Of a DNA stretch of 64,000 nt, positions 58,159 to 64,000 are shown piece by piece. The notes under the pieces are model-generated. The model had not been told where the DNA came from. It worked only from the letters and a program-made list of their open reading frames with translations, and ran no database searches. Source of the stretch: an uncultured Lachnospiraceae bacterium. Its GTDB lineage: Bacteria; Bacillota; Clostridia; Lachnospirales; Lachnospiraceae. Positions within the stretch are counted from its first letter, which is position 1; the number at the start of each line of letters is the position of its first letter. The stretch is taken from positions 5,304-69,303 of the forward strand of contig CAKRTC010000007.1 of assembly GCA_934402055.1 (NCBI GenBank). Reading direction: 5' to 3'. The position numbers and the translations under genes were made by a program.

Positions 58159-59535
58159 TTAAGCTTCAAGCTCGGCTTTCACCCATGCGATCTGAGCCTT
58201 GACAGATACCGATGAGGTACCTCCTGCTGAGATCCTCTTCTCTACACAGTTATCGATATTGATCTCATCGTAAACATCCTTATCGATAAGCTCACTGTAT
58301 TTTCTGTAATCCTCAAGCGGATAAGTATCGAGTACAAGTCCTCTCTTGATACAGTCCGCAACTATACTTCCGGATATCTTGTATGCACTTCTGAAAGGCA
58401 GTCCCTTCTTGACCATATAATCCGCAAGATCCGTTGCATTGATAAAGCCCTCGTTTGCAGCCTTACGCATATTTTCCGGTATGATCTTCATGGTAGCCAT
58501 CATAGGCGCCATGACCTTTAGACACATCTTCACTGTATCGACTGCGTCAAATACAGCCTCCTTGTCCTCCTGCATATCCTTGTTGTAAGCAAGCGGAAGT
58601 CCTTTCAGTGTTGTAAGCAGTGCCATCAGGTCTCCGTAGACCCTTCCGGTCTTTCCTCGGATAAGCTCTGCCATATCCGAATTCTTCTTCTGAGGCATGA
58701 TCGAGGAACCTGTGGTATAGCTGTCCGAAAGTTCGACGAATTTGAACTCCCAGCTGGTCCACAGCACTATCTCCTCCGAAAGTCTGGACATATGCATCAT
58801 TAGTATCGCTATGGCGCTCATAAGCTCAAGGCAGAAATCTCTGTCAGATACTCCGTCTATGCTGTTTTGGGAAATGCCGTCGAATCCAAGCTTTTCGGCC
58901 TCAAAGCCTCTGTCTGTATGATAGGTGGTTCCGGCAAACGCACAGCTTCCTATCGGGGAAATATTCATGCGCTTTGCGGCGTCCCTGATCCTAGCCTTGT
59001 CTCTTAAGAGCATCATGGCATATGCCATAATATGATGTGAAAAAAGTATGGGCTGAGCTCTCTGAAGATGCGTATATCCCGGCATTACTGCCCCCATATT
59101 CTTTTCAGCCACGCTTACAAGCACCTCGGTAAGCTCTCTGATCAGTGTATCCAGCTCCGCTGCCTCATCTCTTAAGTACATCCTGAGATCCAGAGCAACC
59201 TGGTCGTTTCGGCTTCTTGCGGTATGCAGCTTCTTGCCGGTATCGCCTATACGTTCCGTGAGCACCTGCTCCACGAACATATGAATATCCTCACAGCCGG
59301 GATCGAATTCAAGCTTGCCTGACTCAATGTCGTCAAGTATGCCCTGCAATCCGTCTATCAGATCATCCGCATCCTTAGTGCTGATGATGCCTACCTCGGC
59401 AAGCATTGCCGCATGAGCCATACTTCCGCTTATGTCCTGTTTGTACATCCTTGAATCAAAGCTGATGGATGAATTAAAATCATCCGCTATACTGTCTGTA
59501 ATTCCGGAACTGCGCCCCGCCCACATCTTTGCCAT
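58159..59535 (-). CDS. argH: argininosuccinate lyase
   Basis: 458-aa fumarase-superfamily enzyme releasing arginine and fumarate. The signature GSSIMPQKKNSD is present, with TARSRNDQVALDLR and PGYTHLQRAQP. Length is typical. Confidence 0.97.
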   Translation of the reverse strand: MAKMWAGRSSGITDSIADDFNSSISFDSRMYKQDISGSMAHAAMLAEVGIISTKDADDLIDGLQGILDDIESGKLEFDPGCEDIHMFVEQVLTERIGDTGKKLHTARSRNDQVALDLRMYLRDEAAELDTLIRELTEVLVSVAEKNMGAVMPGYTHLQRAQPILFSHHIMAYAMMLLRDKARIRDAAKRMNISPIGSCAFAGTTYHTDRGFEAEKLGFDGISQNSIDGVSDRDFCLELMSAIAILMMHMSRLSEEIVLWTSWEFKFVELSDSYTTGSSIMPQKKNSDMAELIRGKTGRVYGDLMALLTTLKGLPLAYNKDMQEDKEAVFDAVDTVKMCLKVMAPMMATMKIIPENMRKAANEGFINATDLADYMVKKGLPFRSAYKISGSIVADCIKRGLVLDTYPLEDYRKYSELIDKDVYDEINIDNCVEKRISAGGTSSVSVKAQIAWVKAELEA

Positions 59536-59706
59536 TATATAGATACTCTCCCGAATATTTTTTCTGTCTTATATAAGACCGGGACCGCTGCATTTATAAA
59601 AACAGACGGTCCCTTTGATTTTCCTGATACTGTCCTATTATGCCGCCTTAGTCAAAGCCGGCAGCCTTGTTATCCTTTTTCCCAAAGGAAACATTTACAT
59701 TATTTA

Positions 59707-60930
59707 TCAGCCGAGGCGGTTCTGCTCCCTGAGTGCCTGAACCTTGATAGGAAGTCCCCAGAGATTGATGAAGCCTGCTGCCTGCCCCTGATCGTAATCG
59801 CTCTCTCCGAAGGTAACGAGATTCTCCGAATACAGTGAGTACGGTGAAGTTGTTCCTGCCGGAATGATATTGCCCTTGTAGAGCTTGAGCTTAACGGTTC
59901 CTGTGCAATACTTATCAGCCTCATCGGCAAATGCCTGAAGTGCCTCCCTGAGCGGTGAATACCACTTTCCGTTGTAGATAAGATCGGCAAAGTCTACCGA
60001 AAGTTTCTGCTTCTCATGCAGAGTATCCTTATCAACAGTAAGCATCTCAAGCTGAGAATGTGCAAAATAAAGGATGGTTCCTCCCGGAGTCTCGTATACG
60101 CCGCGGTCCTTCATTCCTACAAGACGGTTCTCTACGATATCAATAATTCCTATTCCGTTTGCTCCGCCTACCTCGTTAAGCTTCTCGATGATCTTGGAAG
60201 CCTTCATCTTCTCTCCGTTAAATGCAACCGGAGCACCTGCTTCAAAGTCGATTGAGATATAAGTCGGCTCATCCGGTGCCTGTATAGGAGATACACCCAT
60301 CTCGAGGAAGCCCGGCTTCTCATACTGAGGCTCATTTGAAGGATCCTCAAGATCAAGTCCTTCATGGCTCAAGTGCCAGAGGTTCTTATCCTTGGAATAA
60401 TTTGTCTCCCTTGAGATCTTAAGCGGTACCTTATGTGCCTCTGCAAAATCTATCTCCTCATCACGGGATTTGATATCCCACTCCCTCCAAGGAGCGATGA
60501 TAGGCATATCCGGAGCGAAACGCTTGATTGCAAGTTCAAATCTTACCTGATCGTTGCCCTTACCTGTCGCACCGTGGCAGATGGCATCGGCACCCTCTGC
60601 TATAGCGATCTCTGCAAGCTTCTTGCCGATAACCGGCCTTGCAAATGCGGTTCCGAGCAGATAAGTCTCATATTTTGCATCCATCTTGAGTGAAGGAATG
60701 ATGACCTCGTCTACCATCTCATCCACAAGATCCGCAACAATAAGCTTGGAAGCGCCTGTCTTTAACGCCTTCTCCTCAAGTCCTTCGAGTTCATCTGCCT
60801 GTCCTACATTACCGGCAACCGCGATGATCTCCGGATCGTTATAGTTTTCCTTGAGCCACGGAATGATGATCGATGTATCAAGTCCTCCCGAGTAAGCAAG
60901 TACGATCTTTTTAATGTTTTCCTTATTCAT
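59707..60930 (-). CDS. argG: argininosuccinate synthase
   Basis: A 407-aa ATP-dependent enzyme that joins citrulline and aspartate. The N-type PP-loop AYSGGLDTSI begins at residue 13; GATGKGNDQVRFEL and the C-terminal YDQGQAAGFINLWG are conserved. First gene of the cluster. The 171-bp gap to argH contains two GC-rich hairpins without T tails (59580-59615 and about 59640-59665), possible processing sites. Confidence 0.97.
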   Translation of the reverse strand: MNKENIKKIVLAYSGGLDTSIIIPWLKENYNDPEIIAVAGNVGQADELEGLEEKALKTGASKLIVADLVDEMVDEVIIPSLKMDAKYETYLLGTAFARPVIGKKLAEIAIAEGADAICHGATGKGNDQVRFELAIKRFAPDMPIIAPWREWDIKSRDEEIDFAEAHKVPLKISRETNYSKDKNLWHLSHEGLDLEDPSNEPQYEKPGFLEMGVSPIQAPDEPTYISIDFEAGAPVAFNGEKMKASKIIEKLNEVGGANGIGIIDIVENRLVGMKDRGVYETPGGTILYFAHSQLEMLTVDKDTLHEKQKLSVDFADLIYNGKWYSPLREALQAFADEADKYCTGTVKLKLYKGNIIPAGTTSPYSLYSENLVTFGESDYDQGQAAGFINLWGLPIKVQALREQNRLG

Positions 60931-61032
60931 ATCCTTATCCTCCCAAGCTGTCTTACGAGTTGATCAATTACAAATTCAATTATAGTTTGTTCTGTGTAAA
61001 TATACATCTACGTGATAATTTATACAGTGCAT

Positions 61033-61061
61033 ATAATAATCACCCTAGGCTTGCTTGTCAA
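61033..61061 (-). promoter_or_regulatory. promoter of the arg cluster
   Basis: TTGACA, 17-bp spacer, TATTAT on the minus strand, 103 bp before argG. Confidence 0.85.
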
Positions 61062-61067
61062 CAGCTT

Positions 61068-61094
61068 TTTATGCATAAATATGTCAATTTATGC
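61068..61094 (-). promoter_or_regulatory. arginine-box-like palindromes upstream of the arg promoter
   Basis: TTTATGCATAAA (61068-61079) overlaps GCATAAAT-N6-ATTTATGC (61073-61094), seven bases upstream of the -35. A/T-rich palindromes with TGCAT/ATGCA halves resemble ArgR sites. No argR gene is in the window; ArgR binding is inference. Confidence 0.5.
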
Positions 61095-61156
61095 TTTTTT
61101 CAGGCTTTGCATTAATATTTATACACTCAGTCGGTATATTATCCTGCTTTTGTCTT

Positions 61157-61197
61157 TTAAAATGTAAAATCCCCGCAGTTTAGGATACTGCGGGGAT
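61157..61197 (-). terminator. terminator after the flavodoxin
   Basis: ATCCCCGCAGT-ATCCTAA-ACTGCGGGGAT on the minus strand with a TTTTACATTTT tail, 70 bp past the flavodoxin stop. Confidence 0.85.
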
Positions 61198-61266
61198 AAG
61201 CGAGGTTCATTATTCAGTTTGGATTTATAATGAAGCGATATATATTGCTTCGTATTATGAAAAATC

Positions 61267-61689
61267 TTATGCGCAAAGTCCTTCTCCGAGTGCCTTGCAC
61301 TTTGCAAGTGCATCAGCATCAGGTGCATTATTGGCAAGTACACTCTCTGCTGCAAGTGCAACACCTGCATCCTGGGCATCCGACTCCCATGAGCGCATCC
61401 ACTCACCGTCACCCCAGCCGTAAGAACCGAAGAGAGCTACTCTCTTACCTGCAAGATTTGACTTAAGATCATCCCACATAGGCTGGAATTCTGTCTCCTC
61501 AAGCACCTCTGCTCCCATAGCCGGGCAGCCGAGTGCTACCGCACTGCAGCTCTTAACCACAGCTGCATCAAGATCTGAAGGAGTATACATTACAACTTCG
61601 GCACCCTTTGCCTTCATTCCCTCTGCCACAGCATTTGCCATAGCTTCTGTGTTGCCTGTACCACTCCAATAAATAACTGCTGCTTTCAT
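61267..61689 (-). CDS. flavodoxin
   Basis: 140-aa short-chain flavodoxin with the FMN phosphate loop IYWSGTGNTEAMA at residues 6-18, and the FGSYGWGDGEWMR flavin-contact region near residue 87. Low-potential electron carrier that replaces ferredoxin under iron limitation. Its own promoter (TTGACA at 61741-61746, AT-rich -10) lies behind the DUF3793 stop. Confidence 0.95.
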   Translation of the reverse strand: MKAAVIYWSGTGNTEAMANAVAEGMKAKGAEVVMYTPSDLDAAVVKSCSAVALGCPAMGAEVLEETEFQPMWDDLKSNLAGKRVALFGSYGWGDGEWMRSWESDAQDAGVALAAESVLANNAPDADALAKCKALGEGLCA

Positions 61690-61821
61690 AATTCAAAAAT
61701 ACCTGTTCCTTTCGTTTATATATTAAGCTTGCGGATAGTCTGTCAAGCGCTTTGTTGACTGTCCGTGCACTTAAAGCAATTTATTAGTAGACGATCAAAC
61801 TTAGGGTAGTCACTATGATAG

Positions 61822-62370
61822 TCAGGCAACTATCAGCTCCTCTAACTTTGAGCCTCGTTTTATCCTGCCTGCATAATCCAGTGTACAGTGATCATATTCG
61901 CTGAATCTGCGCATTGCTTCATTTACATCTCCGTAGACCTTCCAATAGCCAACCAGCTTGCATTTGTCAGCACCCTCTGTAACGAAGCCTCTAACATCCT
62001 CCGGCGGATAGCTCAGAAACAGACCTATCTCATGCGGAAACTCATTTGTAAGCTTGAGCTTCCTTATCAGCCTTGTAAGACACGAACGATAGTCCTTTGT
62101 CTCATAGCCTATGCTGCTGAGCATATCGCTTGCCTCCGTACTCATCAGATCACTCTGCAGTCTGTCTTTGCGGAAAAGATAGAGCAGCGCCCTGTTTCCG
62201 CTTAATTTCAGCGGAATTAAGAATAGGCCTCTTGGCATAAATATTTGATTATATTTCTTGAGATCTGTGCGCAGCTCATCCTGTGATGAATAAAAGCAGC
62301 TGAACAGATTGCCCGTCTTGATACCTGCTATAGTGGGTGCACAATAATTTACCAAATATTCTTCCGACAT
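61822..62370 (-). CDS. DUF3793 family protein
   Basis: 182 aa. FPHEIGLFLSYPPEDVRGFV and KCKLVGYWKVYGD match the DUF3793 family, common in Clostridia next to flavodoxin genes and suspected to be connected to iron or redox, though no function is known. Starts just after the GTTAG/CTAAC palindrome. Confidence 0.88.
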   Translation of the reverse strand: MSEEYLVNYCAPTIAGIKTGNLFSCFYSSQDELRTDLKKYNQIFMPRGLFLIPLKLSGNRALLYLFRKDRLQSDLMSTEASDMLSSIGYETKDYRSCLTRLIRKLKLTNEFPHEIGLFLSYPPEDVRGFVTEGADKCKLVGYWKVYGDVNEAMRRFSEYDHCTLDYAGRIKRGSKLEELIVA

Positions 62371-62391
62371 TGTTAGTCTCCATTAACTTTT

Positions 62392-62442
62392 GTTAGTTAT
62401 TGCTAACGTAAGGATATTAACATATTGGGTCTGCGAATGCAA
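62392..62442 (-). promoter_or_regulatory. DUF3793-flavodoxin promoter with palindromic operator
   Basis: TTGCAT, 17-bp spacer, TAATAT (62414-62442 on the minus strand). Immediately downstream GTTAG-N6-CTAAC (62392-62407) would place a repressor over the transcription start. The sequence recalls DtxR-type metal sites, an idea supported by the flavodoxin neighbour but untested. Confidence 0.65.
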
Positions 62443-62612
62443 GGGGTTTTTATTTAAATTCATATTAGTATACACTATTTACGAAATTATACTTCTTAGA
62501 CTATCTATTGGGAATAATCGTTTGATATCTGAAAAGGAGTAAACCCAAAGCTACGCTACGCTCTGATTTAGCCCCACCCACCCAACCCATTTTTTTTCAA
62601 TCAATCCGGGAA

Positions 62613-63245
62613 TTAACGCCTATCAGCTTTATTCTCTATCTCCTCGATTTCCTTTATCCTTTTCTGCATATTATCGATACTTTCTAAAGAAGCTTTTATA
62701 AGTTCCTTTTTCTTTTCAATCTGCTGGTTAAAAAACTCTTTAAGACTGATTACGGTATCAGGTTCTTCACGATACATTTTCTCTAACTTTTCCTCAGAAA
62801 AAAATTCGCCATTAATAAGTTTTCTTTTGTGCGTATAATACCAAGTCTTGCTCTGTCCAAGGTAATTCACCGCATCTGCAGGAGACTCCAAGCCAATCTG
62901 CTTCATCACGATATCATTAATATCACTATTCTGAACGATATCGTAAAGCGAACAATAGCTTTCCATTCCCTTTACAGAAATATTGAAAGCCTTGGCAGCA
63001 GACTCTCTTGTTGCGCCTTCTTTTCTGAAAAATTCCTGAACTTTCTTTTTATCAAGAGGATCATAGCCGTTATACGGCGGATCCATATTTTTTTGTTTTT
63101 TTATAAAATTAGCTATATAGCTATTAACAGGCAGATCAAATATATCTTTAATCTCGTCAAGAGTCATTCCCTTAAATACACGCATATCGATAAGCTCTTC
63201 GATAGTCGTCATTTCCGGAAGATTATATATATAATGTCTCATCAT
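62613..63245 (-). CDS. 210-aa protein with HTH-like repeats and C-terminal coiled coil
   Basis: Three helix-turn-helix-like segments (about residues 20-50, 66-95 and 110-140, for example TLDEIKDIFDLPVNSYIANFI and ATRESAAKAFNISVKGME) are followed by a charged coiled coil (165-210). Probably DNA-binding; family not recognised. It is 14 bp after the 63260 gene, so both are likely to be co-expressed. Confidence 0.65.
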   Translation of the reverse strand: MMRHYIYNLPEMTTIEELIDMRVFKGMTLDEIKDIFDLPVNSYIANFIKKQKNMDPPYNGYDPLDKKKVQEFFRKEGATRESAAKAFNISVKGMESYCSLYDIVQNSDINDIVMKQIGLESPADAVNYLGQSKTWYYTHKRKLINGEFFSEEKLEKMYREEPDTVISLKEFFNQQIEKKKELIKASLESIDNMQKRIKEIEEIENKADRR

Positions 63246-63259
63246 TTCTTCCTTTCTTT

Positions 63260-63931
63260 TTAAATTCCAATTGATGCTATGATAGAGCCGCCTCTTTTTC
63301 CGTCCGTACTGTAGTTTGATGAATATGCCGAAGCATCCAGGTTTGATGTAGCTGAAAGTGATGCGCCATATATAATAGAAGCATTACTTCCTGCCGGGAT
63401 CGCTCCGAACGTTACCTGTCGGTCTGTATTTGATGTCTGATCCTTTCCTCCGTTTTCATTTGAGAAATACGAAAGGATAGCATCGACCGTATATCTTTTA
63501 TTTCTTTCAAGCTTAACAGGTTCCTTACTGTCAAGCGTTCTTGTCGAATCAAGTCCGTTATAAGGATCTGTATTATTTATGTCTCTGTAGGTCTCTCCTA
63601 CTTTTACTCCCTGCTCATCTTTTATTCCGAGGAAGGTTGCTGCTACGTTATTCTGAACGACTCCCGGTATAGTGTAAGTTCTGTACCATGTGGTAGAACC
63701 GTCACTGCAGACACAGTAAAGTATTACCGACTGCTTATCGTCTGTTATGTTTCCTGCGATCTGGAAAAAGTTATTTAATACCTGCCAAGGCTCTAAGGCA
63801 ACGCCTGTCCTTCTTATATATTCACTTGCTGCTTCCCAGTACGCTTCGCCATATTGCGAAGAACGCCATTTTTCAAAGGTAGCTTCTGCAAGTTCAGGGT
63901 TTTTATTCAGCGCCGATGCAAGATTAGACAA
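63260..63931 (-). CDS. 223-aa protein of unknown function
   Basis: Starts at TTG 63931 with GGAGGT 10 bases upstream. No signal peptide. N-terminal helical part (LNKNPELAEATFEKWRSSQYG, residues 8-28), a middle with SVILYCVCSDGSTTWYRTYTIPG, and a C-terminal Ser/Gly/Asn-rich region (175-223). I do not recognise the family. The upstream region is cut by the window end. Confidence 0.6.
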   Translation of the reverse strand: MSNLASALNKNPELAEATFEKWRSSQYGEAYWEAASEYIRRTGVALEPWQVLNNFFQIAGNITDDKQSVILYCVCSDGSTTWYRTYTIPGVVQNNVAATFLGIKDEQGVKVGETYRDINNTDPYNGLDSTRTLDSKEPVKLERNKRYTVDAILSYFSNENGGKDQTSNTDRQVTFGAIPAGSNASIIYGASLSATSNLDASAYSSNYSTDGKRGGSIIASIGI

Positions 63932-64000
63932 TATGTAATGACCTCCGCTTTGTAACTTCGTGGATTTACCTGTATACTAAATGGGTGTCAAAAACAAATA

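Overview
The window is a stretch of a Firmicutes (Clostridia, most likely Lachnospiraceae) chromosome interrupted by one complete 34.6-kb prophage. The family guess rests on gene order (murI-murB-hprK-rapZ-whiA-crh-dnaE; infC-rpmI-rplT; an argGHCJBDF cluster), on a single-chain pyruvate carboxylase, on AGGAGG-type ribosome sites and on moderate GC. No 16S or marker search could be run, so genus is not called. Almost every protein gene, host and phage, is on the minus strand; the plus strand carries four tRNA-Leu genes and one candidate phage small RNA.

Host left arm (1-18178): dusB, a small conserved protein, dnaE, crh, a short whiA, rapZ, hprK, murB, murI; a tandemly duplicated pair of tRNA-Leu genes; a YitT-type membrane protein; the translation operon infC(AUU start)-rpmI-rplT with an L20-type leader; pyruvate carboxylase; and a membrane-anchored protein of unknown role.

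Prophage (18179-52787): bounded by a perfect 17-bp direct repeat, the right copy lying 8 bp past the argF stop codon. Genes read right to left. The right third is an early region of small proteins with a tRNA(CAU), two OB-fold/SSB-like proteins, an HUH-type rolling-circle initiator, a VRR-NUC nuclease, ParA, a ParB-DUF3850 fusion, SSB and an ArpU/sigma-like regulator. The centre is an HK97-type head and siphovirus tail module (HNH, terS, terL, portal, protease, capsid, connectors, tail tube, frameshifted chaperone, tape measure, baseplate, fibre). Next comes a complete diversity-generating retroelement (target with VR, avd, TR, reverse transcriptase), then holin and endolysin. The left end holds a repressor operon driven by a consensus promoter containing a palindromic operator, a membrane HIRAN protein, and an IS30-type DDE transposase where an integrase would normally be. 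No tyrosine or serine integrase was recognised.

Three combinations are the most unusual. First, all eight TR/VR differences fall at TR adenines, and a GAAA-loop hairpin follows VR. Second, the rep gene is preceded by a CTTGATA nick-like site beside a hairpin and by a divergent, terminator-ended RNA gene of about 65 nt, an arrangement like copy control in rolling-circle plasmids, and ParA/ParB are encoded nearby. Third, a 64-aa protein at one prophage end closely resembles the DNA-binding domain of the transposase at the other end, as in Mu where repressor and transposase share operators.

Host right arm (52788-64000): the arginine biosynthesis cluster argF, D, B, J, C, H, G (transcribed G to F) behind a consensus promoter with arginine-box-like palindromes; a flavodoxin and DUF3793 pair behind a promoter with a GTTAG-N6-CTAAC palindrome; and two uncharacterised proteins.
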